Below are positions 9,797 to 21,452 of a stretch of 64,000 nt of DNA, piece after piece. This DNA comes from Stictocephala bisonia (lineage: Eukaryota; Arthropoda; Insecta; Hemiptera; Membracidae), in assembly GCA_035578905.1 (NCBI GenBank), contig JAQJVL010000328.1, forward strand, positions 186,001-250,000, read 5' to 3'. Within the stretch, counting starts at the first letter, position 1; each line of letters opens with the position of its first letter. The position numbers and the translations under genes are program-made. A model generated the notes under the pieces. It made no database searches. It worked only from the letters and a program-made list of their open reading frames with translations, and had not been told where the DNA came from.

Positions 9797-12771
9797 ATTA
9801 TCGTCAGGCCTAGCAAGCCGGTAGCGAAGAGAAATTGCTTTCAAAAACAAAGCCAAGCCTCGGAAGGACGGATCAAACGGTAAAGACTGGAAACGAAACA
9901 AACTGAGATTCGGTACGCTGAATATACTGACGCTGACGGGTAAGGTGGAGGAATTGGTGGATGTGATGAGAAGGAGGAGAGTGGACCTGATGGGACTGAG
10001 CGAAACAAAATGGAGGGGAAGTGGGGAGAAAGACTTGAGAGACGGAGCGAGATTATTCTGGAGTGGATGCGAGAATAGAATGATTAACGGTGTAGCGGTG
10101 GTGGTTAGCAGGAGGTTGAGGGATATGGTTGAGAAAGTGGAGAGAATATCAGACAGACTCATTTTACTGACATTAAAGATTGAAGAGCAGCAATTAAAAG
10201 TTGCACAAGTATATGCACCACAGACAGGGAATACACAAGAAGAAAAGAGTGAGTTTGAGGAACAACTGCAGGACAACTTGATAGGGGTAAACATAGTCAT
10301 GGGAGACTTAAACGCACAGGTGGGCAGCGATAGGATGGGCTATGAAGATGTGTTGGGTAGTTTTGGGTATGGAAACAGGAATGAAGAAGGACGTAGACTC
10401 CTGGACTTGTGCCAGAGAAATGGATTGGCAATAGGAAACAGTAGGTTTAAGAAGAGGACGAGTCATGTTATTACACGGTACAGTTGGGATTTGACGACTG
10501 GAAGCGTCATTGATTATGTCCTTGTAGACAGGAGTTGGGGAGAAAGGTTGATGGACATTAAAGTTATTCCAAGTGTAGCCTTGGATGGGGATCATAGGCT
10601 GTTGGTGGGAGTTTTCCGAGTTGCAATTAAGGAAATGAGAGTTCAAAAAACTATTAAACGGATAAAAGTGTGGGAATTACAGGATAGAGAGAAGTTGGAA
10701 CAATATAAGTTGGCAGTTGCGAAGAAAATACCCAAGACGGAAGGGGGGGAAATAGATACAGAATGGGAACTTTTTAGGAATACTTTAGTTGATACGGCAG
10801 GAGAGATATGTGGGAAGACGGCAGAGAGGCGGAAGGAGAGAGACATCATGGTGGAATGAGTCAACTAAAAAAGCGGTGAGAGAGAAAAATAAAGCCTGGA
10901 GAGTGTGGTGTGAAACTAGAAGTGATGAAGACAAGGAAAGATATCGCACGAAAAAAAGGGAGTGTAGGAGAATTGTCCAAGAAGAGAGGGATAAGGCATG
11001 GAATGTATTTACAGAAAAGTTGGAAGAAGATGTAAGTGGAAATAAGAAGATGCTATACAAAATGATGAGGAACAAGAAAAGAAATACAGAGGGTGTGAGA
11101 AAAATGGAAACAGAAAATGGAGATGTAGTTGAGGATGAAAATGGCCTAAAGGAATTGTGGAGAAATCATTTCGATTCAATGTTGAATATGGGAACAGGAC
11201 AGGGAGATGGAGAAGTAACAAACAAAGAAGAACTTAGCAAAATGGAGAGGGTAACATGGGAGGAGTTAGAGGAAGCTGTTAAGAGTATGAAGAAAGGAAA
11301 GTCACCAGGTCCAGATGGAGTAACAGTGGAGATGATTACATGTCTGGGCCCAGTCGGGATGCAATGGTTGATGAGACTTCTTACAAGTGCATGGAATAGT
11401 AAAAAGGTTCCGGATGACTGGGGAAAGAGCGATATCATTGCGTTACATAAGAAAGGGAGTAAGAAAATATGCAATAATTATAGAGGTATATCCTTATTGA
11501 GCCATACAATGAAGATTTTTGAAAGGATAATTCTCAATAGGATAAAGGTTGGGATAGAAAAAGCTCTTAGTGAGGAGCAGCATGGCTTCAGACCGGGAAG
11601 GAGCACAGTTGATCTCGTCTTCGCCACTAGACAACTCATGGAGAAGCATTGGGAGTTCAATAAAAGACTGGTAATGGTTTTTATTGATATAAAGAAAGCT
11701 TATGACAGTGTTAAAAGAACAATGGTGTGGGAGAGCTTGAGAGAGATTGGGATAGGAAATACATATATTGAGTGGATAAAGGAGCTGTATAGGGTGAATA
11801 AGAGCAGAGTGAGAACAATAGTGGGCGAGACGGAATGGTTTGATGTAAGGAGAGGTTTGAAACAGGGTAGTGTGTTATCGCCGGCACTGTTTAACGTTGT
11901 GATGGAAGTAATTTTGAGGAAGGTGAAATTATTGGTTAAAAGTGACGTCAATGTTATGATATTTGCAGATGACATTGTAATTTGGGGGGAAGATGAAGAG
12001 GAAATACAACGACAGCTGAATTGCTGGAACGATCAGATGAAGAGGAGGGGGTTATATATAAGCACTGAGAAAAGCGAAGTAATGGTGGTGGGGAGAGATG
12101 CTAATCTAAGACAAAACATAACTGTTGAAGGGAAACCATTGCAATTGGTTAACCACTTCACTTACTTGGGGACAGTAATGACGAGTGACGGCAGGCTTGA
12201 TAGAGAGATTACTGCTAGATTGGAGAAGGGGGCACGTTTTTACCGAAGTGTTAAACACCTGTTGTGGGATAGGAAAGTGCCAAGGACTGCTAAAACCGTC
12301 ATGTACAAAACGTATTATAGGCCCGCTCTCACGTATGCAGCAGAGACGTGGAAAATGACAGAGAAAGAGTGGAGTAGAATACAGGCGGGTGAGATGGCTT
12401 TCGTGAGGGCAATTAAAGGAAGAAGTAGGCGTGACAGAATCCGGAATGAGGAGATAAGGGAAGGTTTGGTCAATGAAAGCTTAAGGGTGAGAATAGAAAG
12501 ATCTAGGATCAAATGGCTTGGACACGTGAAAAGGATGGATGCGTCTAGAGTGCCAAGGAGAATGGAAGAATTGGCCATTGTTGGTAGAAGACCAAGAGGA
12601 CGACCGAGAGTGAGATGGAAAGATGATGTGATTGGGGACATAGGAAGGAGAGGAGCACAATGGAACACGATTTGCGAGGAGAAGCTGTGGGAAGACAGAA
12701 GTAGATGGAGGAGGCTGGCTGATACCCCGACCCAGGACTAATCTGGAACGGGAACGGATATGGATGGATGG
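9797..12771 (+). mobile_element. RTE-clade LINE inserted in the older LINE, with 12-bp target duplication
   Basis: ATTTCCATTATC occurs at 9785-9796 and again at 12772-12783, exactly flanking the insert. Deleting one copy plus the insert restores a continuous RT reading frame in the older LINE. The element is about 2.98 kb. It carries one endonuclease-RT reading frame and ends in a short TGGATGGATGGA tail rather than poly-A, which is typical of RTE/BovB-like elements. It lies antisense to the host gene. Sequence preservation suggests recent insertion. Confidence 0.93.
9824..12741 (+). pseudogene. RTE ORF2: APE endonuclease-reverse transcriptase with one frameshift
   Basis: The first frame holds an APE-type endonuclease: RFGTLNILTLTGK near 9910, LMGLSETKWRG, VYAPQTG, VMGDLNAQVG, and a DHRLLV-type active-site histidine (GDHRLLVGVF near 10600). 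Near 10840 the frame shifts by one base, between the end of the first frame (AERRKERD) and RRETSWWNE. RT then follows: DGVTVEMI, FIDIKKAYDSV, LKQGSVLSPALFN, and FADDIVIWG with the catalytic aspartates. The C-terminus has GHVKRMDASRVPRR and GRPRVRWKDDV and ends TPTQD. Apart from that single shift, about 960 codons are open. No in-frame ATG is obvious at the 5' end, where the frame is open from about 9824. ORF1 is absent, as is common in RTE. Confidence 0.93.
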
Positions 12772-14560
12772 ATTTCCATTATCTTGGCTGAAACACTTGG
12801 TAAAGAAATAGTTATATAACTTGATGTGTTCGTTGAGGGTTTGTCCGTTTTTAATGTTGGGATTATTATTGCTTGTTTCCATCTTGTTGGTATTATTCCC
12901 AGTTTTCAAATCTGATTGTAAAGTTTAAGTATTGTGGATTTTGCTTTGTGCCCAAAATTGATGAAAAATTCAGCATGTAACCCATCAGCATCTGGTGCCT
13001 TTTTAATTGATTAATAGCAATATTTAGTTCTGATAGTGAAAATGCATTAGAAAAATTTTAATAGTTGTATTTTCTATAGATTGTTTTATACTTTTCTTTT
13101 CTTTTTTGTATCAATTTCCGTTTAAATTTGCTATATTTCTTTTGAAATTTGGAGTAAAATTTAACAAATTCTTTACTAATATCTTTGTTGTTTATTATAT
13201 AGTTATTACCTTTTTTCATTGGTCCTTTTTTCAACTCAGTGCTTTTATTTTGAATTTTATTAATAAATTTGAATGTTTTTGTAGAATCTTTTTTGAAATT
13301 TATGTTGGAGATGAAAGAGTTAATTGTATTTCTTTTTGCATCATTTACAGCCATTTTCATTATTGCTGCTTTGTTCTTACATTTGTTTACTGATTCTTGG
13401 CTTTTTTCTTGGTAAGCCTTAATTCTTAAGTTGTCTTTTAGTTTTTTTTTCATTTCACTTAATTCTTTTGTCCAAAAACATTTGTATTTTTTGGTTTACC
13501 ATATGGGATATATTTTTTAGCTGAATTAAGGACAATTTTTGTAATAGTGTCACATATTTTATTGGGGTGTTGATTAAAATCTATATTATTTTCATTTAGT
13601 TCTATCTCAAGCGAATTAGTAAAATTGGTCCAATCTGCCTTTTTAAAATTTCAGGAAGGTCTGATGTTGTTAGATGGATTTTTATTTCTTGAAACATTCA
13701 TATTAATTTTAGCTATCATTATTTTGTGTCCAGTTCCAGGATCTTCAATTAGTATTCTGTCAATGTTATAAACTAAATCTGATGAAACAAGTAGAAGGTC
13801 TGGGTTACTGGTTGTCCCACTATAATGTAAATAAGATGGTGTATCATTATATTTGTATATTAATTCAACATTTGTAGTGTTGAGTAAATATTCAATAGCT
13901 TTTCCAGAGTAGTTTTGATCAGTGTAGCCTACTCTTTTAAAATGTGCATTAAAATCGCCAATGTTAACGGTTTTACTAGACATTTTTAAGTAGTCAAATT
14001 CTGGAGAGTTATGTGGTGGATTGTAAACTGAATATATTTTTAAATGGTTACTTACTTTCTACACATTTATTAGAACTACTTCTGATTTATCATTTGTGTC
14101 TCCCATTTCCTTAATAAGTTCAAAGGTTGTTGTTATATTATTGTGTACACTACTAATATACCACTAATTACCTGCCTCTATTTTTCCATTATATAGATAT
14201 TATAACCTTCAAAGTTGTATTTTGGAAGTGATAATACAACTTTGAACTTAACGTTGTATTTTGGAAGTTGTACTTTGTTAAGTTTGCTTCTGTGATACAA
14301 AAAACATCAATATCTTCTTTACTTATAATAGTTTTTAGTTCAATTTTTTTTTTTTTTTTTTTTTTTTGCTTGGGTCAGGCCTCCAGCATTCCAATATAAT
14401 ATCTTAAGATTATGATTGTTGATTTGTATAAGTGATTCTTATTTTTGTTCATGATTAGGTAAAGAGATTTTTTTTTCTTTTAAGTAGTTTTAGGGAAGTC
14501 AGGATGTTGCTGAGAGTGTAGACTATTTAGACGTCAAAGAAGAAGTTGCCCTCGTGCACT

Positions 14561-15822
14561 AGGACGTAAGTCTACGTTGCACTTGATTTTATATTTTATG
14601 AAATTATTCTGTGTTTACAATGTTCATATTTAAATGTTTAACTCTTAAAAACAACATGTATTTCGTATTTTTACAATAAAATATTTAAATTTGAATCATT
14701 GTACATATTTAAATTTGATTATAACATGTTTTACCTTCTCATCATTTTATGTGACTATTGATTGAAAATTTGTACAAAATGAGTGGGTTGTTAAGGAATC
14801 TTCCTAAAAATCACAGACCAAATGCATATTACATGCTAGCTGATAAAATCATGTAGATTACCTCAGGTTAACTGATAACAGTATTTGCTGTGTCATTATA
14901 TTTGGCAATATGGGCAAGAGGTCTTATCAGTCACATGATTCTATAAGGACTGTTTAGTCTGACAATAGTTGTTAATTTGTTAATAAATAGATCCCAAAAA
15001 TAGTGTATACATACTCTTGAGGTTGGTATGTTTCAATTATTAAAACCAAATAAGTTTAATCTCAGATCTAAAGTTGTAAACATATTGAACAGCAATTAAT
15101 TAAACATGAACTAAATGTAAACCCTCATTTAATTCATGTTCAATCAAACGGGCAAATTTTGTTTGCACCTTGAACTGCAGATCAAGGGGAAGCAATAAAT
15201 TTATCATGTGATAGGTTACCAGCTATAAATTGTATGATGCCTACATGCTATGCAGTTTGTGCTCTAATGTTTAATGAATTGCATTTTAGTATTGGATTGG
15301 GATTTTTTTATTAGAACTCTTGCCAAATATATGAATATCAAATAATGAATACTGAGTTTGATACAATCTGATGGGTGGATCATAGAGAAAAAAGAAACAG
15401 AGGTGTTTACTTATGGCCGCAGCGAATTCCTAAATGGCAGTTGTAAATAGATTAAATTAATGTACATCTTCATAGATCTGCAGTAATAATTACTACATTT
15501 AGCATATTTCATAATTCATATCATAATTACAACATATTCTTGACATTTCACCTAACATTCTTGTTAATCAATACATTAGCGTTCCCACATTTCAATTAGT
15601 GTAACATCATAATTAAGCTTATATTTGTTTTTTAAGACAAGGTGGCTGATTTGAATGTTTAAACACAAATCCTAGTAATTTACATTAGATCATGTTCAAG
15701 CATGCAAACGAGATAGCATACCTTGACTTCAGTTGACAGCATTAAACTGCAAAAGTCAAAATGATAGTATTTACTTTTCTTCCAAAATATTTGATAAATA
15801 ATAATGTTCAGTTTTTAGGGGG
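14561..15822. other. Intron sequence without recognised features
   Basis: AT-rich sequence between the LINE and the phosphatase exon. No open frame, splice-flanked exon, transposon end or tandem array is visible. Confidence 0.5.
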
Positions 15823-15895
15823 CTAGTATATGACATGCTCTGGACATTGAGGTTAGGGAGGTAGTATATGACATGCTCTGGATATTGAGGTTAGC
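15823..15895. repeat. 38-bp unit duplicated in tandem
   Basis: TAGTATATGACATGCTCTGG followed by ACATTGAGGTTAG (or ATATTGAGGTTAG) appears twice with a 38-bp period and about two differences. It is a local duplication in the intron. The remaining sequence to 16310 is AT-rich and unremarkable. Confidence 0.85.
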
Positions 15896-16310
15896 CTATT
15901 TCTCATCACAAAATAGCATGCTATCACTTACTGAACTTGGATTTTCCCATGTTATTTCATAGAAGAAACAGAGAGTCAAGAAAAGATTAAAAGAAAGTCC
16001 TTAATTGACTAAATACTGACTCTGATGCTTATTAAAACTAAAGAAGGAATGATTGTTTTAAGATTAAAAAATGAAAATAAAGAATGAGTGTAGTTATGTT
16101 GTTTTTGAATTTTTATAAAATATCTTTATAAACCTAAGTATATAATGTTTTGCTAAGATATTATTTTTTTAATGTATTTATTTGTTATTTTTATTTTACT
16201 GCCAAATTTTATTTCCAAAAATAATTTTTCAGTAGGTAAATGTAAAAAGACGAAAATTGCGGAAGGGTTCAATTTTACCTGACCAAAAATTAATTTTACT
16301 CCGTTCTAAC

Positions 16311-16522
16311 CTTGATATTGAAAAGGCCATGGAAGTCATGAATGACAACATGCCTGTCTTCCATGGAGCGACGGCAGTTCTTGACTGCGCAAGAAGTGAC
16401 CAAAGGCAGATGGTTGGACGGTGTCAGTGGCAACGACGACAGCTCGACTTTGTCTTTGTACCTCGAACATACTTCTATTAATTTGCCCACACAAGCCTGC
16501 ATCAGTCTCAGCGACAGGAATC
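16311..16522 (-). CDS. PPM/PP2C-type protein phosphatase, exon with the N-terminal catalytic motif
   Basis: This 212-bp exon encodes VCSRYKDKVEL, a Ser/Pro-containing linker, then CAVKNCRRSMEDRHVVIHDF and HGLFNIK. R-x-x-MEDR is PP2C motif 1: the arginine contacts phosphate and the acidic residues bind metal. The minus-strand acceptor (TTATGTTACAG|GATTCC) and donor (ATCAAG|GTTAGA) are good. The exon ends in phase 0, so it joins the 6661-6849 exon directly. The join gives LFNIK followed by GQGPASYYGVFDGHNG, the spacing seen in PPM1E/PPM1F between MEDRH and VFDGH. The exon starts in an incomplete codon, so further coding exons lie upstream (higher coordinates), but I found none in the window. 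Confidence 0.87.
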
Positions 16523-16828
16523 CTGTAACATAAATTATATGTTAATTTATTACATGCAAAATAAACAATAATGTAACTGTCAATATGTTTTATAACACAC
16601 AACATTGTTTTAAAACCTTTTTTATCTAAACCCCAATATTTACTGCGTGCTACGTGATAAGCAGTTCGGTGATAAAAATTAAATTTTTTCTACTAGTCAA
16701 ATACTATTTTACTCTAAGCATGATAAATTTGTTAAAAAATAAGAAATTGTAAACTTTAATTTAGTTTGGTTGTTTTGAAAATGTTCTTACTATCAAACCT
16801 GGATTCTCTGATTCATAAAACTGTCAGC
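16523..16828. other. Presumed upstream intron, AT-rich, no feature seen
   Basis: About 300 bp between the phosphatase exon and a SINE. Nothing recognisable apart from the acceptor tract at its left edge. Confidence 0.5.
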
Positions 16829-17283
16829 ACTGGTGGCGCAGTGCTGTAACCCAGCTACTTGGGGACAAAGTGTTTGGGAGATTGTAGGCGATAGGTTATA
16901 TGCTCGGTCCTTTTTAATACCGACACGGTGTCCACTCAATGGTTGCCATCTTGTGGACACTTCTAGAGATGTCTGGGGTGTCCATTCTGGATGGTAGTCA
17001 GGGTTCAGATGTTGTGTAGGGGGGAGAACTGAGTGTCAGACTTGTCAGTTAGCTGAAAATCAGACCAACACTATGTGGTTTGGATTCCACGTAAAGCTGT
17101 AGGTAAGTCCCATAGTTGCCCTGGCTATTGGGCTATTAATAAATAGTCCTTTCTGAGCTATCCTCAGATAGTAACAATGACTACACTCATCACACTCATT
17201 CAAAATTCATATTCGCCGATATCTTAATGATTGTCGTCTTAAAAATAAATAAAAATAAATAAATAAAAAATAAATTAATTAAT
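16829..17283 (+). mobile_element. SINE of the ACTGGTGGCGCAG family, copy 1
   Basis: The head carries an A-box-like TGGCGCAGTGC. The body has conserved blocks TTTGGGAGATTGTAGGCGAT, GGTGTCCA, GGATTCCACGTAAA and GGGCTATTAATAAAT. The tail (CACTCATTC, CATATTCGCC, then GTCTT) is followed by an AAATAAAT-rich end. Two near full-length relatives (26704-27117, 35738-36201) and several tail-only copies are in this window, so it is a dispersed family. Whether the head is tRNA-derived is an inference, because the B-box is degenerate. Confidence 0.8.
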
Positions 17284-17769
17284 CATAGGACTAAACTAGA
17301 GTACAGAGGAAAGGATATAACACAAATATCCACCAAGTCCCTCATGACACTTCTTACATTAAATTATAATAAAAGTAAACATGAAAATATTGAGCACCTT
17401 ATCAAAGAATCCCAGAACTATAGACATGCCGAGGACTGATTTTTTTAAATTTTAAAATCAATGGTAGGGGATATCCTTGCATGCTTGGCAAGCAAACTCC
17501 CTTGCTGTGCTTGTGTCACCTCTCTATGTGACTAATGACTACATAAATGAAAACAGCTGATATTATTACATAAAACAACCAAATTGTTTTAAATCTATAC
17601 TAAAAATATGCAAGCATTATAAAAATAAACAGCTGTTCTTTGTATTATTAAAAGCATTGTTGTGATAGAAAATTAATGGATCTTTAGGGCAAGTGATGTG
17701 GAGCTCAAGTTTTTTTTACATGTGTGATATTTTCCGCACCTTGGCCTAAAATCTAATCAAGCTATCTTA
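17284..17769. other. AT-rich spacer with a lone transposon-end-like motif
   Basis: At about 17465-17500 the sequence TAGGGGATATCCTTGCATGC continues into GGCAAGCAAACTCCC. It resembles the left terminus of the element at 28548 (TAGGGGACACCCCTGCACGC). No matching opposite end is visible nearby. The rest has no recognised feature. Confidence 0.4.
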
Positions 17770-18890
17770 TCTTCCTTCCTTATTCCCATGGCTATGGATA
17801 CCCAAGGTGGTATTTGGTCTCATCAACAAGTCACCTCCATCTCTCCTGTTCATAGCATCGTCTTATGTTCCTCCAAGCTTCCACATATATATCTTTACTT
17901 GGTCTTTCCATCGCTTCTTTGGATATCTGCGAGGTCTCTTACCTGTTGGATTACTTCTCTATATTGCTTTTATCAAAGTTTAGACTTCTCTTCTTAATAC
18001 ATGCCCAATCCATCTCATTCTTCTGCTTTTGGCTACGATGTCAGAGGGTTTATAAATATTCCTAATTTCTTGGTTGGATTTACTTCTCCACATACCTCCC
18101 TATTTGGTATATCCAAAAATTTTTCGCATGATCTTATTTTTAAATGTTATTAATTTCTTTTCGCTTTTTTGACAAGTACCCACGTCTCTCCACCATATAA
18201 AATGATCGGTCTGATTGTAGTTTTATATACTTTTAATTTTGTTTGATGTTATAGTAATTTAGATGTTAAGATTTGGTTTGCTGCATACATGCTTCTGTTT
18301 GCTGGGTTTATTCTGTTTATTCTATGTGCTCGTCATTTCTTTAATTTATAACTGTCCCAAGATACTTGAATTCGCCACTTGTTCAAACTCATGGTTCATT
18401 ACCTTTAAACTCTCTCTGGCATTCTTTCTTCGACCAAAATGTACTAATTTTGTTTTGTCATCATTTATTTGTAACCGTACAGGTTACATCATTTATTTGT
18501 AACCGTACAGGTTACAAATAAATGATATTTATTTGTAACCTATACAATGAAATGAAGTGGAATTCTGGTCATTTCCACTTCACGACTTTTAGAAATTAAC
18601 ACTATATCATCTGCAAACGCTAACACTCCTATTTTGGTTCGAAACGTGAAACCTAATTTTCTATTATTAATTTCTTCTAGAGTAATGTTAAATAATATAG
18701 CTGAAAGATTATCTCTCTGTCTTTGCGCTAACTGTGGAGAATACTCATTTTCTAGTTTTTCCTTGCATTTTGAGTATAAAAACTCCTCCTTCCTAGTTCA
18801 AGAAATTTCAAAGGGACTGATTTGCTTATGGAACTTAACATATACATTTTTTAAATTCCAAACTAAACTACTAGCTTTAAATTAAAATTA
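17770..18890 (-). pseudogene. LINE fragment: RT catalytic region to C-terminus, degraded
   Basis: Read on the minus strand: SAILFNITLEEINNRK, then GVLAFADDIVLISKS (the FADD active site) near 18610. Further on are a YLGTVI-type motif, YKTTIRPIILYG near 18200, RRMRWIGHVLRRE near 18020, and GKRPRRYPKKRWKDQV near 17920. This is the usual C-terminal order of RTE/Jockey-like reverse transcriptases. Multiple stops and shifts are present. A local 26-bp duplication (18468-18520, AACCGTACAGGTTACA) disrupts it further. 5'-truncated and inactive. Confidence 0.72.
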
Positions 18891-21150
18891 AATTTGGCTA
18901 TGAACCACGTCTCCAATGGCAAGAAAAAACTAGATGTTACCTTGGCCAAACGACTTTCATCTATGATTCATCCTCGATGGGAAAACCTGAAACTGAGTCC
19001 AGACAGTGAAGGATCTCATCCTACCACTTATTTTAATCCCTAAGCCTCATATATCCTTTTCCAACTAACATATAAGGCCATTTATTTTTATTTAGAATGT
19101 TACAATTAGAAAAGAATCGTAATAACATTAGAAGTGAATATTGCATTAGAATATTGTTCTTTAAAATTTATATGTACACTTTTCACAAACACACATGCAT
19201 TATTTTTCAAAAGGTAACCACAAATCCAGTTAATGTTTTGGCAGCATGTTATTATAGACAAGCTAATATTTTACCTCTTCGACTACATAATTATGCTTAT
19301 TGCTTGTTTTAAGAATCATATTTTCTTAAAGTTTGCTAAGCAAATTGATTTTCAAATATGTTTAAAAGAAATTACTTTTTTCTTAATTTGCTGTAGATAA
19401 TTATCAAATGCAAGTGATTTTACCCATTTCTTTTTTATCACTCTAAGTATATGGCTTTTGGTAAGTTCTCATTACCAAGCGAAAATATATGAAAACACTT
19501 TCCAGATGTTGTATGTCTAAAAAAACCCCGGCCTACTGACACAGAGTATATCCTAGGATCCCAGAGCCAAATCAGGAAAATGGTAGCATTTAATTTAATT
19601 TATATTTTTTGTAAAAAAATTATATACAGTAACATTTATTTATAATCAAATTTGTATCATTTTTTATAATGTTTGTAATAACCTATCTACACACTAATGT
19701 AATAAAAATTATGTTTACTCATCATGAGGGGGGAAATAATTTAAGAAAGAATTTTGAAAAATAAATTTTTTTATTTTTTACAATTCAACTTACAATAACA
19801 ATATAAGAAAAAATCCCACGGCATTTAAATTTAGATGCTTAGAAACATTTCAAAGTGAAAATACCTATATACAAATATCCAATGGTAAATTCAAGGTCTG
19901 GTTTTTTTTTTTATTTTCAACTTTAGTCTATTACCATATATACATATGTTTCAATATTTATACAGTAAGTTTACGCAATCCCTCTGTTTTAACAAAGTAC
20001 TGACATAACACCACTTAACAGCTTGTATTCCTGAGCAGACTGACAGTAGTCGTTATCATTTTGCACACTGATAACACAGTAATTGAGCCAGAGCAAAGAG
20101 TTCAAATGTAAGACAGTAATGTCAGTGTTAAGTTTTAAGACTGTTCAACATTCACAAAAAAAGCAAGTTTAATTTTCAGGAAATTAGCTGTCAAATGGAT
20201 TCTAAGTAAAACACTATTGTAGAACACAACAACGTAATGTTATTTAAGATTACATAAAGGTCAAACGGATAAAAGTGTTCATGATGGACCAAAAAGCGTT
20301 TTATTTAGTTGTACTTTCATTATCTTATGAGTAAATCATATATCTTTTGTATTTTGTAGTCATTTTATTCATTATTTTATTTCACTAATCATCTGTCAAT
20401 GGCAACTGAATTTGCTCTAATAATTGCCAACTTTAAAAATCTATGCTAATTGATTTTATATTTTTAAGGAAAGAAGTTTTTTTTTCAAAAAATTAGTTCA
20501 CAGTGACTTTTAATTGTAAAACAAAGAGATATTTTTTCCAAGATTTACAAGTATTTTAAACCTAACCTTCAGATATCTTACAATTACATAATCCTAACTC
20601 TGTTATGACACAATTAATACAAACTTTAAAACAGGCTTATATTAAAATTAATGTTTATTATAAATATTATACTAACTCATGTTTAGAAAGAAGAAACTTA
20701 TTTTTATAACACTTTCTGTAAATATTCTACTTAAAAATCCAACAATAAATTGGTTTAACAATCGAGTTATCATTTATAGTCAGTTAATTATCGTTGAACT
20801 TATCATAAATAGCTGGGACTGATCTTTATCCAAATAAATTGGACAGTGTCTAAAACCTAGTATTTTTAAATCCAATGCGGTTGGTATGGATCACAATAGT
20901 GAACTTAACATTCATCTGCCACTAGAATGAAGGATGAGGTATGCATGCAGAGTACAGATGACAATACTGAACCATTTATGGCTCTACAAAGTGCATGGTG
21001 ATGCCTTGTACACACACTCCAACAGGGCTTGCGAAGAATGCACTGAGTAAATTTGTTCTCAGGCATAACAACACTTGTAAATCTGTTTATCTTGCCGTGA
21101 AACGACAAGGCTAGCGTTAAATATATAGCTTTCATTTTGAATTAACAAGC
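18891..21150. other. AT-rich gene-free stretch
   Basis: More than 2 kb without a coding signal, tandem array or transposon terminus that I can support. Open frames are short and biased to Ile/Phe/Asn/Lys. Confidence 0.5.
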
Positions 21151-21199
21151 TTTTGTTCCTCAATCTTAGAACTTAGGCTTAAGCAGCCGGTGTCATAAC

Positions 21200-21314
21200 T
21201 AGAATCTACAGTTTCCGGTGACAACCGCGTCAAGGTACTATCTACAATATTTACAAGATGACCAGACGTTTCGCCCATACTGTGATGTAGCATCCTCAGT
21301 GGTTTCTCGGAGAC
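21200..21314 (-). repeat. Inverted repeat, left copy, with hammerhead-like core
   Basis: About 115 bp, differing from the right copy at only a few positions. On the minus strand it reads CACTGAGGATGCTACATCAC, then AGTATGGGCGAAACGTC. CTGAGGA and GAAA are the two conserved core strands of a hammerhead ribozyme, separated by a short potential stem. Confidence 0.85.
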
Positions 21315-21452
21315 TCCACTATATGATGTCTTTTCTCATACTAATATAAAAATAAAACATGGACATTTAAGTCGCCTAACCTAACCTAACCCGCCCACCC
21401 ACACGAGCAATAGTAAACACCCACTCGCCCACCCACACACGTGCAGTGGTAA

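Larger units (their letters stand above)
7350..14395 (-). pseudogene. ORF2 polyprotein of the split LINE (EN-RT-RNase H), degraded
   Basis: Coding remnants are readable in several frames. Endonuclease at 14395-13650: KEDIDVFCITEANL, then GDFNAHFKRVGYTD and NPDLLLVSSDL. A linker at 13450-12784. RT upstream half at 12784-9600, which reads continuously across the RTE insertion once the duplicated 12 bp are discounted (KIMEIMINKGVNWFLEE, then QAGFRYHRSTNQHV). RT catalytic block at 9420-9230 (LPQGT, then YADDV). RT thumb region at 8981-8535 (LNKLECIQNQALRLITGAIK). RNase H at 8460-8190. Frameshifts and stops separate these blocks and a long T-tract (14342-14367) sits in the endonuclease start, so it cannot produce an active protein. 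Confidence 0.8.
7231..14560 (-). mobile_element. Non-LTR retrotransposon (I/R1/Loa-type, with endonuclease, RT and RNase H)
   Basis: On the minus strand the domains run in LINE order: an APE-like endonuclease (starting YWNAGGLTQ near 14390; GDFNAHF near 13965), reverse transcriptase (YADDVVMW near 9310), and an RNase H-like domain (YTDGSK near 8455, then a CDSKSV-like motif near 8270). The C-terminal tail reads AVATFRLKTGHDYLGKY (near 7440-7480). A T-run at 7231-7242 is the likely poly-A tail. The element lies in the same orientation as the phosphatase gene, inside its intron, and is interrupted by an RTE LINE at 9797-12771. The 5' boundary near 14560 is approximate. RNase H after RT limits it to I, R1, Loa and related groups. 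Confidence 0.85.

Noticed and set aside
10308..12909. Several minus-strand frames of 60-140 codons
   Set aside because: Shadows of the plus-strand RTE reverse transcriptase.
21370..21392. Telomeric TTAGG/CCTAA repeat
   Set aside because: Only about three units here and two at 40080; too short to be telomeric, part of element ends.
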